Below are positions 23,597 to 32,396 of a stretch of 64,000 nt of DNA, in pieces. The position numbers and the translations under genes were made by a program. The notes below the pieces were generated by a model, which was given only the letters and a program-made list of their open reading frames with translations, searched no databases and was not told the DNA's origin. Source of the DNA: Bacteroides faecium. Lineage in GTDB: Bacteria; Bacteroidota; Bacteroidia; Bacteroidales; Bacteroidaceae. Position 1 is the first letter of the stretch. Each line of letters begins with the position of its first letter. The DNA lies in NCBI RefSeq assembly GCF_012113595.1, contig NZ_CP050831.1:4464001-4528000 (forward strand), given 5' to 3'.

Positions 23597-25700
23597 GTTG
23601 AATCCGTTTCCGGTCGGTATCTACGTTCATCACTCTCACCATGACTTGCTGATGGATGGATACGACTTCCGTCGGGTCGGAGATGAAACGTTCGGCTAGT
23701 TGGGAGAGATGCACGAGTCCGTTCTCCTTGATTCCTATATCGACGAAAGCACCGAAATTGGTGATATTGCCGATAATGCCCGGAAGAATCATGCCTTCGC
23801 GCAAATCGGTTATGGTGCGCACGTTCTTGTCAAATTCGAATACCTTGATAGCTTTACGCGGGTCACGCCCCGGTTTGTCAAGCTCTTGCAGAATATCCTG
23901 TAAGGTAGGCAGACCGACGGTGGGAGTGATATAGTCGGAGATGTTAATCTTCTGGCGAAGTTCCTTGCCGGCTATCAGTTCGTCGACGGTACATTTCAGG
24001 TCTTTTGCCATCTGCTCTACGATGTGGTAGCTTTCGGGATGCACGGCTGTGTTGTCCAGCGGGTTCTTTGCTCCGGGGATACGTAGGAATCCTGCACATT
24101 GCTCGAAGGCTTTCGCGCCCATACGCGGGACTTTCATCAGTTCTTTGCGTGAGCCGAAGGCGCCGTTCTCTGCCCGGTAGTTGACGATGTTTTGCGCCAG
24201 TTGCGGGCCTAAACCGGAAATATAGGTCAGCAGATGGCTGCTTGCCGTGTTCAGGTTGACTCCGACGAGGTTCACGCAGTTTTCTACGGTCTGGTCGAGC
24301 GCTTTCTTCAGTTTCGCCTGGTCTACGTCATGCTGGTACTGACCGACTCCGATGGATTTAGGGTCTATCTTGACTAATTCCGCCAACGGGTCCATCAGCC
24401 GGCGTCCGATGGAAACGGCTCCTCTGACTGTCACATCATATTCGGGAAATTCGTCGCGAGCAATTTTGGAAGCCGAATAGATGGAAGCTCCCTGCTCGCT
24501 GACTACAAATACGGGAATCTGGCGGTCGAAACTTTGGCGGCTGATGAAGTCTTCCGTTTCACGGCTTGCCGTTCCGTTGCCGATAGAGATAGCTTCTATC
24601 TGATAGGCTTCGACCATCTTACGGAGTTTTGCTGCCGCCTCACTGGTTTTGTTGACCGGCGGATGCGGGTAGATATTTTCGTTGTGCAGCAGATTTCCTT
24701 GTGCGTCGAGACAGACGACCTTGCATCCGGTACGGAATCCGGGGTCGATGGCGAGCACCCGTTTCTGCCCCAATGGAGCCGCGAGAAGTAACTGGCGAAG
24801 GTTTTCGGCAAATACGCGGATGGCTTCATCGTCCGCCTTCTCTTTCGATTGGGCGGCAAATTCCGTTTCGATGGAAGGTTTGAGCAGGCGTTTGTAAGCG
24901 TCGATGGTGGCTTCGTTCACTTGTCGGCTACATTCGTTGTTGCCGCGTACGAACTGGCGTTCCAGGCGTTCGATGCATGCTTCGTCGTCCGGGGTGATGG
25001 AGACTTTCAGCAGTCCTTCCGATTCTGCCCGGCGGATGGCTAGCAGGCGGTGGGAAGTGCAGCGTTTCAGCGGTTCGGAGAAGTCGAAGTAATCACGGTA
25101 CTTGGCGGCTTCTTCCTCTTTGCCTTTCACTACTTTGGCGCTGATTTCAGCCTGGCGGGCGAATTGGTTACGTACGGCATTACGGGCACGTTCGTCTTCG
25201 TTCACTTGTTCGGCGATGATGTCACGGGCTCCTTTCAGGGCGTCTTCCACGTCTTTCACTTCACCTTTCACGAAGGATGCGGCACGGGCGTCGAGGTTGT
25301 TTTCTCTTTGTAACATCAAGATAGTGGCAAGCGGTTCCAGTCCTTTCTGGCGGGCTGCTTCGGCACGTGTCTTCCGTTTGGGCTTGTAGGGGAGATAGAT
25401 GTCTTCCAGTTCCGTCGGGTTCCAGGTGTCGTTGATACGTTTTTCCAGCTCGGCGGTCAGCTTTCCCTGTTCGGTGATGGTGCTGAGAATCGTCTCTTTC
25501 CGTTTGGCTATGTCGCACAACTTATCGTGTTGCTCCTTGATTTGCTCTATCTGGACTTCATCCAGCCCGCCCGTAACTTCTTTACGGTAGCGGCTGATAA
25601 AAGGAATCGTAGCACCTTCACCCAAAAGGCGGAGTGTGCTGCTTATTTGTCTTTCCGGTATTCCCAGCAGTCCGGAAATCATTTTGTGAAATAATTCCAT
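23568..25700 (-). CDS. tex: Tex-family RNA-binding transcription factor
   Basis: A 710-residue cytoplasmic protein, started at the ATG at 25700 ('MELFHKMISGLLG'); codons further upstream would add unconserved residues. Domains in order: helical Tex N-terminal domain (about 1-190), YqgF/RNase H-like domain (about 320-450, 'RVLAIDPGFRTGCKVVCLD'), helix-hairpin-helix region ('LNTASSHLLTYISGLGP'), and a C-terminal S1 RNA-binding domain (about 635-707, 'GIIGNITNFGAFVDIGI'). Tex proteins bind nucleic acid and influence transcription and translation. Length is usual. It converges on the CPBP gene with a 29-bp overlap. Confidence 0.95.
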   Translation of the reverse strand: MELFHKMISGLLGIPERQISSTLRLLGEGATIPFISRYRKEVTGGLDEVQIEQIKEQHDKLCDIAKRKETILSTITEQGKLTAELEKRINDTWNPTELEDIYLPYKPKRKTRAEAARQKGLEPLATILMLQRENNLDARAASFVKGEVKDVEDALKGARDIIAEQVNEDERARNAVRNQFARQAEISAKVVKGKEEEAAKYRDYFDFSEPLKRCTSHRLLAIRRAESEGLLKVSITPDDEACIERLERQFVRGNNECSRQVNEATIDAYKRLLKPSIETEFAAQSKEKADDEAIRVFAENLRQLLLAAPLGQKRVLAIDPGFRTGCKVVCLDAQGNLLHNENIYPHPPVNKTSEAAAKLRKMVEAYQIEAISIGNGTASRETEDFISRQSFDRQIPVFVVSEQGASIYSASKIARDEFPEYDVTVRGAVSIGRRLMDPLAELVKIDPKSIGVGQYQHDVDQAKLKKALDQTVENCVNLVGVNLNTASSHLLTYISGLGPQLAQNIVNYRAENGAFGSRKELMKVPRMGAKAFEQCAGFLRIPGAKNPLDNTAVHPESYHIVEQMAKDLKCTVDELIAGKELRQKINISDYITPTVGLPTLQDILQELDKPGRDPRKAIKVFEFDKNVRTITDLREGMILPGIIGNITNFGAFVDIGIKENGLVHLSQLAERFISDPTEVVSIHQQVMVRVMNVDTDRKRIQLSMIGVPQD

Positions 25701-25728
25701 AAACAGTTTTTTGAAAATGAATGAGCGA

Positions 25729-25776
25729 CAAAAATACATATAAATCTCATAAACCCGACAAGTTTTATTATATTTG
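25729..25776. promoter_or_regulatory. Divergent promoter -7 boxes, tex and the sensor kinase
   Basis: TATTTTTG on the minus strand (25729-25736) faces tex and TATATTTG on the plus strand (25769-25776) faces the kinase gene. No convincing -33 boxes are present. Confidence 0.4.
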
Positions 25777-25811
25777 CGGCTTAAATAAATGAATTGACAC
25801 ATCAAAACTGC

Positions 25812-27749
25812 ATGATTATGCCAAGATATTCCGGATATCTTTATATCTTCTTCATTTGGCTTCTACAGTCAATGGAAGCTTTTGCTGCCCCTAAAGATAA
25901 GAATCCGATTCTGATTATCTGTTCTTATAATCCGGCTGCGCACCAGACTTCGGTAACGATTTCCGATTATATGGAAGAGTATAAAAAGTTGGACGGGAAG
26001 CGAGATATTATCATCGAGAACATGAACTGCAAAAGTTTCTCCGAGTCTCCTTTGTGGAGCGATATGATGACGCAGATTCTTTCTAAATATAAGGGGGAGA
26101 ACCATCCGGCTCAGATTATTCTGCTAGGGCAGGAAGCATGGGCGGCTTATTTGTCGCAGAGGGATTCGATGCAGGTGAAAGTGCCTGTGATATGCAGCCT
26201 GGTCAGCAGCAATGTAGTGATATTGCCGAAGGATACGATGGCGAACCTCGATAGCTGGATGCCCGAATCGGTCGATATCTTTGATGACCATCTGAATATC
26301 CCCGAATTGAAATCGGGCTTTATCAACCATTATAATATAGAAGATAATATCCGCATGATTCAGGCGTTTTATCCGAAGACGGAGCATATTGCTTTTATCT
26401 CGGACAATACCTACGGCGGGGTGACCATGCAGGCGTTAGTGCGGAAGGAGATGAAGAAATTTCCCGATTTGGACTTGATTCTGATGGACGGGCGGAAGCA
26501 TACGATTTACACTATTGTCGAGGAACTGAGGCATCTGCCGGAAAATACGGTGATTATGGTGGGAACCTGGCGGGTGGATATGAACGAGGGATATTTCATG
26601 AGGAATGCCACGTACGCGATGATGGAAGTGACTTCTACTATCCCGGCTTTTACGCCTTCGTCGGTGAGTTTGGGATATTGGGCTATCGGCGGCGTGCTGC
26701 CGGATTATCGGAAGGTGGGCGGAGAAATGGCTATAGAATCCATCCGTCTGGATAGTCAAGCGGGCGATGATGTGGAGAAACATCTGGAGATTATCGGTTG
26801 TAAGGCGGTGCTCGATAGCCGGAAGGCGAAAGAGTGGGGGCTGAATCCGAAAGTGTTGCCTTTTGATGTGCAGCTTGTCAATCAGCCGGTTTCGTTTTAT
26901 CAGCAATATACGTATCAGATATGGTCGGCGTGTGCGCTGTTTGTGATAGTGACGTTGGGACTGTTCATTTCTCTTTTCTTTTATTTCCGTACCAAGCGTC
27001 TGAAAGATGAACTGTTGAAGTCGGACAAGGATTTGCGCGTGGCGAAGGACAGGGCGGAAGAATCCAATCGCCTGAAAAGTGCTTTCCTGGCTAATATGAG
27101 TCATGAGATACGGACTCCGTTGAATTCGATTGTCGGATTCTCGGATGTGCTTGCCGTGGGCGGCAGTACGGAAGAGGAGCAGCAGACTTATTATCAGATT
27201 ATCAAAACGAACTCGGACTTGTTGCTTCGACTGATTAATGATATTCTCGACCTTTCGCGCCTGGAAGCCAACCGGGTGACTTTGACTTGGGAAGAGTGCG
27301 ACGTGGTGCAGTTATGCAGGCAGGTTGTCGCTTCGGTCAGTTTCTCGCGGCAGTCGTCGGACAACCAGTTCTTGTTTACTTCGAGTTTTGAGACTTACCG
27401 CATGGTGACGGATGTGCAGCGTATGCAGCAGGTGATTATCAATCTCTTGTCTAATGCTGATAAGTTTACGAAAAAAGGAAAGATTACCTTGGACTTTTCG
27501 ATAGATGAGGAGAAGCAAATGGCTGTCTTCTCAGTGACGGACACAGGATGCGGCATCCCGAAAGAGAAGCAAGGACTTGTGTTCGAACGTTTTGAAAAGC
27601 TGAACGAGTATGCCCAGGGAACAGGACTGGGATTGTCTATCTGCAAATTGATTGTGTATAAATGGAAGGGTGCTATATGGATTGATTCCGACTATACCGG
27701 TGGGGCTCGCTTCGTATTCTCGCATCCGCTAAAAATAGAAAAAGAATGA
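25812..27749 (+). CDS. Membrane sensor histidine kinase with ABC-substrate-binding-like sensor domain
   Basis: A 645-residue kinase started at the ATG at 25812 (a TTG 18 nt upstream and an ATG 6 nt downstream are alternatives). A signal peptide/anchor (about 1-26) is followed by a ~340-residue periplasmic domain resembling ABC-type substrate-binding proteins of the ABC_sub_bind type ('PILIICSYNPAAHQTSV', 'AFISDNTYGG'). Then come a membrane helix (370-392), a HisKA domain with H431 in 'NMSHEIRTPLNSIVGFSD', and an ATPase domain with 'NLLSNADKFT', 'DTGCGIP' and 'GTGLGLSI'. There is no receiver domain and no adjacent response regulator. It overlaps the nucleotidase gene by 4 bp, so the two are translationally coupled. 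Confidence 0.9.
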   Translation: MIMPRYSGYLYIFFIWLLQSMEAFAAPKDKNPILIICSYNPAAHQTSVTISDYMEEYKKLDGKRDIIIENMNCKSFSESPLWSDMMTQILSKYKGENHPAQIILLGQEAWAAYLSQRDSMQVKVPVICSLVSSNVVILPKDTMANLDSWMPESVDIFDDHLNIPELKSGFINHYNIEDNIRMIQAFYPKTEHIAFISDNTYGGVTMQALVRKEMKKFPDLDLILMDGRKHTIYTIVEELRHLPENTVIMVGTWRVDMNEGYFMRNATYAMMEVTSTIPAFTPSSVSLGYWAIGGVLPDYRKVGGEMAIESIRLDSQAGDDVEKHLEIIGCKAVLDSRKAKEWGLNPKVLPFDVQLVNQPVSFYQQYTYQIWSACALFVIVTLGLFISLFFYFRTKRLKDELLKSDKDLRVAKDRAEESNRLKSAFLANMSHEIRTPLNSIVGFSDVLAVGGSTEEEQQTYYQIIKTNSDLLLRLINDILDLSRLEANRVTLTWEECDVVQLCRQVVASVSFSRQSSDNQFLFTSSFETYRMVTDVQRMQQVIINLLSNADKFTKKGKITLDFSIDEEKQMAVFSVTDTGCGIPKEKQGLVFERFEKLNEYAQGTGLGLSICKLIVYKWKGAIWIDSDYTGGARFVFSHPLKIEKE

Positions 27750-29491
27750 AACGGATTACATTGATTTATTTCTGGCTTTTATGCCTTGTGCTGTCGGTGG
27801 CAGCGCAGGAGAAAGTAGTAAAGCTGAAGATTGTACAAACAAGCGACGTGCACGGCAATTATTATCCTTACAATTTTATTACCCGCCAGGAGTGGAAAGG
27901 CAGTCTGGCGCGCATCTACTCGTTTGTGCAGAAAGAACGGCAGCAGTATAAGGACAACTTGATATTGTTGGACAACGGGGATATTCTGCAAGGGCAGCCT
28001 ACCGCTTATTATTATAATTACATTGATACCGTGTCTCCGCATCTTTGCGCGGAAATGATGAATTATATGAAATATGATGCCGGCAACATGGGTAACCATG
28101 ATGTGGAAACGGGACGCGCGGTATTCGACCGTTGGATTGGTACTTGTGACTTTCCTGTGCTGGGCGCCAATATCATAGATACTTCTACGGGAAAGACGCA
28201 TCTTCCGCCTTATAAGGTGCTGGAACGTGACGGTGTGAAGATTGTCGTTCTTGGCATGATTACGCCCGCTATCCCGGCATGGCTTTCTGAAAATCTGTGG
28301 AAGGGTTTGCGTTTCGACGATATGGAAGAGACGGCACGCAAGTGGATGAAGATTATCCGTGAAACGGAAAAACCGGACTTGGTAATCGGACTGTTCCATG
28401 CGGGACAGGAAGCGTTCAAGATGTCGGGAAAATATAATGAGAATGCATCTTTGAATGTAGCGAAGAATGTACCGGGTTTTGATATGGTGTTGATGGGACA
28501 CGACCATGCCCGTGAATGTAAGAAAGTGGTGAATGTTGTCGGAGATTCGGTATTGGTTATCGACCCGGCAAGCAATGGGGTTGTTTTGTCCAATGTTGAT
28601 GTCACTGTCAGAATGAAAGACGGCAAGGTAGTGGGTAAGGATATTCAGGGAGTACTGACGGCTACGAAGGATTATGGTGTCAGCGAGGACTTTATGAAGC
28701 GTTTCGCTCCGCAATATGAGGCGGTGCAGAAGTTCGTCTCCAAGAAGATTGGCACGTTTACCGAGGATATTTCTACGCATCCTTCTTTCTTCGGCCCTTC
28801 TGCTTTTATCGACTTGATTCATACGTTGCAGCTTGACATTACGGGGGCTGAGATTTCCTTTGCCGCCCCGCTTTCGTTCGACTCGGAGATAAAGAAGGGG
28901 GATGTGTACGTCAGCGATATGTTCAACTTATATAAGTATGAGAATATGTTGTATGTGATGACATTGTCGGGAAAAGAAATCAAGGATTTTCTGGAAATGT
29001 CGTATTATATGTGGACTAACCGGATGAAGTCGCCGGACGACCATTTACTCTGGTTCAAGGAGAAACGTCGTGAGGGTGCAGAGGACAGGGCTTCTTTCCA
29101 GAATTTCAGCTTCAATTTCGATTCGGCTTCGGGTATTGTTTATACGGTAGATGTCACGAAACCGCAAGGGAAGAAGGTGACGATTGTCAGTATGGCGGAT
29201 GGCTCTCCTTTCCATTTGGATAAGATTTACAAGGTAGCACTGAACTCTTACCGGGGTAACGGTGGCGGAGAGTTGTTGACGAAAGGGTCGGGGATTCCTC
29301 AGGAGAAGTTGAAAGACCGGATCATTTTTTCTACGGATAAGGACCTTCGTTTCTATCTGATGAATTACATCGAGAAGAAGGGAGTGATGGACCCGAAAGC
29401 GTTGAATCAGTGGAAATTCGTTCCGGAAGAGTGGACAGTGCCTGCTGCCAGGCGTGATTCCGAGTATTTGTTCGGGGTGGTCAATAAGTAG
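27746..29491 (+). CDS. Periplasmic 5'-nucleotidase / 2',3'-cyclic phosphodiesterase family protein
   Basis: A 581-residue exported metallophosphoesterase. A signal peptide (about 1-20, 'FWLLCLVLSVAA') precedes the metal-binding domain with the full motif set: 'SDVHGNYYP' (D34, H36), 'NGDILQGQP', 'GNHDVE', 'LFHAGQE' and 'GHDHA'. The C-terminal 5'-nucleotidase domain (about 330-545) binds the nucleotide and contains 'NSYRGNGGGELL'. It would release nucleosides and phosphate from extracellular nucleotides. The 4-bp ATGA overlap with the sensor kinase suggests the kinase may sense a related compound (inference). Confidence 0.92.
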   Translation: MKRITLIYFWLLCLVLSVAAQEKVVKLKIVQTSDVHGNYYPYNFITRQEWKGSLARIYSFVQKERQQYKDNLILLDNGDILQGQPTAYYYNYIDTVSPHLCAEMMNYMKYDAGNMGNHDVETGRAVFDRWIGTCDFPVLGANIIDTSTGKTHLPPYKVLERDGVKIVVLGMITPAIPAWLSENLWKGLRFDDMEETARKWMKIIRETEKPDLVIGLFHAGQEAFKMSGKYNENASLNVAKNVPGFDMVLMGHDHARECKKVVNVVGDSVLVIDPASNGVVLSNVDVTVRMKDGKVVGKDIQGVLTATKDYGVSEDFMKRFAPQYEAVQKFVSKKIGTFTEDISTHPSFFGPSAFIDLIHTLQLDITGAEISFAAPLSFDSEIKKGDVYVSDMFNLYKYENMLYVMTLSGKEIKDFLEMSYYMWTNRMKSPDDHLLWFKEKRREGAEDRASFQNFSFNFDSASGIVYTVDVTKPQGKKVTIVSMADGSPFHLDKIYKVALNSYRGNGGGELLTKGSGIPQEKLKDRIIFSTDKDLRFYLMNYIEKKGVMDPKALNQWKFVPEEWTVPAARRDSEYLFGVVNK

Positions 29492-29530
29492 CAAAAAATG
29501 TTCATTTTGTCTTGTAATATCCTGTCTTGG

Positions 29531-29562
29531 CTTGTATTTCTGATTTATTGCTGGTATATTTG
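29531..29562 (+). promoter_or_regulatory. Promoter of the AraC-family gene
   Basis: CTTG (29531-29534), a 20-nt spacer and TATATTTG (29555-29562) fit the Bacteroides consensus with one mismatch; the ATG follows 20 nt later. Confidence 0.65.
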
Positions 29563-29582
29563 TCGGAAAAAAGAGAGAGAAC

Positions 29583-30485
29583 ATGGATATTCAAAGTGTT
29601 CCGAAGATTGGTATTTCTTCGGTAGTTCATTCTAAGCATATAGATTTCAACAAGATAGATGTTGTCGATAATGATATAGCGCTCTTCGATACGGAGAGCG
29701 TTATTTCCTTGTACAATGGCCCCAGCAAGATGGAAGTGTTGACGATAGGGCTTTGTCTGGAAGGTGAGGGGGCTTTTAATATCAGTTTACGTGAGTTTCA
29801 ACTGTCGCCGGGGGTGATGGTGGTGGCGTTGCCGAATCAGATTATAGAACACCGGTATTTCAGTCCTGACTATAAAGGTATATTCTTTGCCGTGTCGAAG
29901 AATGTATTGGAGACGTTGCCTAAAGTGGGGAGTATGCTTTCATTGTTTTTCTATCTGAAGGATTACCCGTGTTTCAATCTTACTCCGCATGAACAGGAAG
30001 TGGTTAAGGAATATCATGTGTTTATGAGGAAGCGGTTGAGGGACAAAGAGGGGACATACCGCAGGGAAGCTGTGATGGGACTGATGCAGGGCTTTTTCTT
30101 CGAACTGTGCAATATCTTTAATAATCATGCTCCTGTGGCTGCCGCCGCGCCTAAAACTAAAAGTAGGAAAGAGTATATCTTCGAGCGTTTTTATGAATCG
30201 TTGGTTGAGTCTTATCAGTCTGAGCGTAGTGTGAAGTTTTATGCGGACCAGCTTTGTCTGACGCCCAAGCATTTATCGGGCGTGGTGAAAGAGATTAGTG
30301 GAAAAACAGTAGGAGAGTGGATTGACGAATTTGTTATTCTGGAAGCGAAAGCGCTGTTGAATTCTTCAAGTATGAATATACAGGAGATTGCCGACCGGTT
30401 GAATTTTGCGAACCAGTCTTTCTTCGGGAAGTATTTCAAACATTATACGGGCATGTCTCCCAAGGAATATAGGAAAAGCCGATAA
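29583..30485 (+). CDS. AraC-family transcriptional regulator
   Basis: A 300-residue cytoplasmic regulator. The N-terminal ~180 residues form a cupin-like effector domain ('LTIGLCLEGEGAFNISLREF', 'PGVMVVALPNQIIEHRYF'). The C-terminal ~100 residues carry two helix-turn-helix motifs: 'SVKFYADQLCLTPKHLSGVV' and 'NIQEIADRLNFANQSFFGKY' followed by the family signature 'GMSPKEYRKS'. The effector is not identifiable. It follows the nucleotidase by 91 bp with its own promoter and converges on a Crp/Fnr-family gene, whose promoter or the neighbouring lipoprotein gene could be targets. Confidence 0.92.
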   Translation: MDIQSVPKIGISSVVHSKHIDFNKIDVVDNDIALFDTESVISLYNGPSKMEVLTIGLCLEGEGAFNISLREFQLSPGVMVVALPNQIIEHRYFSPDYKGIFFAVSKNVLETLPKVGSMLSLFFYLKDYPCFNLTPHEQEVVKEYHVFMRKRLRDKEGTYRREAVMGLMQGFFFELCNIFNNHAPVAAAAPKTKSRKEYIFERFYESLVESYQSERSVKFYADQLCLTPKHLSGVVKEISGKTVGEWIDEFVILEAKALLNSSSMNIQEIADRLNFANQSFFGKYFKHYTGMSPKEYRKSR

Positions 30486-30535
30486 CAGAAAGTTTTGATA
30501 ACAGGAAAAGTCGATAACGGGAAATTCCGTTATCG
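30481..30535. repeat. 16-bp tandem repeats ending in a terminator-like hairpin
   Basis: Three 16-bp units starting gataac(a/g)g at 30481, 30497 and 30513 begin at the last codons of the AraC gene. The third contributes to a 9-bp stem CGATAACGG/CCGTTATCG (30512-30520 with 30527-30535) between two converging genes, with no U tract. Confidence 0.7.
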
Positions 30536-30550
30536 CAGATGGGAATGTCT

Positions 30551-31135
30551 TTATAAAACGCCGGAACGTACGCGGCTTAATGTTTCGGGCGTCATCAGCA
30601 GGTAGGAGGCTATGTGCGCCAATGGAGCCCGTTTGATGATTTCGGGATGGGTTTCTAGCAAGAGGTTGTAGCGTTCGCGGGCGGATTCAAAACGCCAGGA
30701 GTCTGCTTTTACCTGTGATACGATGAGGGAGTATTCCAATATTTTCTGATAGAACATGTTGATTTCCCAGTTCTCTCTTGCCAGTTTCTGTATCATGTCC
30801 CGGGGGAACAGGTAGATGATGGAAGGTTCCAGAGTTTCTACTATCAGCCGTGTAGGTACTTGCTTCAGAAAGCTTTCGATGCACATGACGATGCAGCCTT
30901 CATAGGAGAAGTGTTCGGTGACGTCTTTTCCATTCTTATAGTAGTACTGCCTGAGCATTCCTTTGCCGACAAATACGATTTCGTGGGCAACTTCTCCTTC
31001 ATTCAGCGCGATGGCGCCTTTAGGGAATTCTTCACGAATCAGCATGCTTTCTATCTGTCGCCTTCCTTCTATACTCATCTCGGGAAAACGGGAGTTTACA
31101 ACGGCATTTACGGTATCTCTTAATAGTGTATCCAT
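30551..31135 (-). CDS. Crp/Fnr-family transcriptional regulator
   Basis: A 194-residue protein. Residues ~20-115 are a cyclic-nucleotide-binding-like beta-barrel ('EFPKGAIALNEGEVAHEIVFVGKGMLR'; shown here as residues near 36-62, key pattern KGxxxxxEGE). The C-terminal helix-turn-helix ends 'HIASYLLMTPETLSRVRSGVL'-type sequence (last ~20 residues). There is no Cys cluster for an Fe-S centre, so it is not an Fnr oxygen sensor. This short-HTH form is common in Bacteroidetes; ligands are mostly unknown. It is divergent from the lipoprotein gene at 31244, a plausible target. Confidence 0.88.
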   Translation of the reverse strand: MDTLLRDTVNAVVNSRFPEMSIEGRRQIESMLIREEFPKGAIALNEGEVAHEIVFVGKGMLRQYYYKNGKDVTEHFSYEGCIVMCIESFLKQVPTRLIVETLEPSIIYLFPRDMIQKLARENWEINMFYQKILEYSLIVSQVKADSWRFESARERYNLLLETHPEIIKRAPLAHIASYLLMTPETLSRVRSGVL

Positions 31136-31157
31136 GTCTTTTCTGTCTTGATGTGTG

Positions 31158-31216
31158 CAAAAATACTAAAAACGGTTGACATAAATCAAGTGTGGTGCAA
31201 AAAAGATGTATATTTG
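31158..31216. promoter_or_regulatory. Divergent promoters, Crp/Fnr gene and lipoprotein gene
   Basis: Minus strand: CTTG (31187-31190), 21-nt spacer, TATTTTTG (31158-31165), facing the regulator. Plus strand: TATATTTG (31209-31216), 28 nt before the lipoprotein ATG, without a clear -33 box. Confidence 0.5.
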
Positions 31217-31243
31217 CCCTTTAAAATCAATATGTAAAACGGA

Positions 31244-31972
31244 ATGAATAAGATAATAGGATTGGCAGTGTTACTGCTTTGTTTCTGTAGCTGTGCGAGG
31301 GATAATGACGCTATATATTATCCGGTAGGCAATGTGAATGTCGAGAAAGGCGGTCCGGCTTTGGAAGATGGAAGGGGTGAATTGGTTGCCCGGAGTTATA
31401 ATGCTGAAGATTATGTGCTGGACACAGTAGCGCAATATCCGGGGAATCCTACCCTCGGCAAACTGACATTTATGGTGAATCTGAAAAATCAATTGGCTGG
31501 TCAGGAAGCAAACGGGTTTAATGGAATCGGTAAATCGGGATTGACGATGAGCCTTGGCTACAAGGATGGCAACTATCCGGAAGAAAGCCAGGTTCCTGTC
31601 TATACCTCGCCGGATGTAACCACGGCTTATGCAGTAAAGCTTCGCCTGAAAGGCGAATTAACCTTGTCAGGGGATGAATGGATGATTGACTTTGTTTATG
31701 CTCAACTGGCGAGCTTGTTTCAGCCGTATCCGCCTACCTCTTTCCCGGAAGTCTTCATGTGTAAAGGCGGGGAGCAATCATTTGCCAATTTCGACTCTTT
31801 CCGTAGAACCTGGACATTCGACATAGAATATAATCGTTCCAACCTTTCTTTCAGCCAGCTATATTTCAACTTGTTTGTGAATCTGGCAGGACAGAAGCGG
31901 GAAGACAGAATTCGGCTAAGGATTGATAAGGAGTCTTTCTTTGAGATATATAAATTAGAAGAGGGAATGTAG
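31244..31972 (+). CDS. Hypothetical lipoprotein
   Basis: A 242-residue protein with a lipoprotein signal peptide: 'MNKIIGLAVLLLCFCSC' puts the lipidated Cys most likely at residue 17. The rest is beta-rich and soluble ('LGKLTFMVNLKNQL', 'AVKLRLKGELTLSGDEWMID', 'LYFNLFVNLAG'), ending with a charged helix. I do not recognise the family. A Bacteroides lipoprotein of this kind is expected in the periplasm or on the surface. It is transcribed alone, divergent from the Crp/Fnr-type regulator. Confidence 0.8.
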   Translation: MNKIIGLAVLLLCFCSCARDNDAIYYPVGNVNVEKGGPALEDGRGELVARSYNAEDYVLDTVAQYPGNPTLGKLTFMVNLKNQLAGQEANGFNGIGKSGLTMSLGYKDGNYPEESQVPVYTSPDVTTAYAVKLRLKGELTLSGDEWMIDFVYAQLASLFQPYPPTSFPEVFMCKGGEQSFANFDSFRRTWTFDIEYNRSNLSFSQLYFNLFVNLAGQKREDRIRLRIDKESFFEIYKLEEGM

Positions 31973-32066
31973 TCAGAACTACAATTTGCATACAATTTGC
32001 ATTTTTCTTTTGAAAATATCCATTTATAACGCCTAAAAACGATACTTTGAAATAAATATAAGGTAA

Positions 32067-32097
32067 TAAAAAAGCCCCTTACTACTTGTAAGGGGCT
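32067..32097 (-). terminator. Terminator of the tRNA unit
   Basis: A 10-bp stem (32073-32082 with 32088-32097, core gcccctta) and 5-nt loop, followed on the minus strand by six Ts. It lies 14 nt beyond tRNA-Glu. Confidence 0.9.
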
Positions 32098-32110
32098 AAT
32101 AATTAGATAG

Positions 32111-32182
32111 TAGTGGGTACGAGAATCGAACTCGTATTACATGCGTGAGAGGCATGTGTCCTAACCGTTAGACGAACCCACC
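32111..32182 (-). tRNA. tRNA-Glu (anticodon CTC)
   Basis: The minus strand folds into a 72-nt cloverleaf: acceptor GGTGGGT/ACCCACT, D arm GTC...GGAC, anticodon stem CATGC/GCATG with loop CTCTCAC (anticodon CTC), T arm ACGAG-TTCGATT-CTCGT, discriminator A. CCA is not encoded. It reads GAG codons. Confidence 0.93.
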
Positions 32183-32198
32183 GGAGTTTGATTGATTT

Positions 32199-32232
32199 AA
32201 AAAGAGCTAAGTCCTAAAACTTAGCTCTTTTT
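32199..32232 (-). terminator. Hairpin between tRNA-Ser and tRNA-Glu
   Basis: Stem aaagagctaag (32201-32211) with its complement (32220-32230), 8-nt loop, A/T tracts both sides. It could end tRNA-Ser transcription or act as a processing signal in a joint transcript; no second promoter is seen before tRNA-Glu. Confidence 0.75.
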
Positions 32233-32247
32233 TATATTGAGATTTTG

Positions 32248-32334
32248 CGGAAGCTGGGGGATTCGAACCCCCGGTACCCTTACGAGTACGTCAGTTTAGC
32301 AAACTGGTGGTTTCAGCCACTCACCCAAACTTCC
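32248..32334 (-). tRNA. tRNA-Ser (anticodon GCT)
   Basis: The minus strand gives an 87-nt tRNA with acceptor GGAAGTT/AGCTTCC, anticodon stem CCAGT/ACTGa-like with loop TTGCTAA (anticodon GCT), a long variable arm (GTACTCGTAAGGGTAC) typical of serine tRNAs, and T loop TTCGAAT. It reads AGC/AGT. Confidence 0.93.
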
Positions 32335-32364
32335 TTGAACCCACATTCTCTCTCAAATGCGGTG

Positions 32365-32396
32365 CAAAGATAGGGGGAAGTTTTTGACTATGCAAA
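32365..32396 (-). promoter_or_regulatory. Consensus promoter of the tRNA-Ser/tRNA-Glu unit
   Basis: Minus strand TTTG (32393-32396), 20-nt spacer, TATCTTTG (32365-32372): an exact match to the Bacteroides consensus, about 30 nt before tRNA-Ser. Confidence 0.85.

Noticed and set aside
27779..28822. Long open frame antisense to the nucleotidase gene
   Set aside because: It mirrors a gene with all family motifs, has His/Arg-rich low-quality composition and no recognisable domain.
32111..32334. tRNA genes as integration site of a mobile element
   Set aside because: No integrase and no duplicated tRNA 3' end found in the window.
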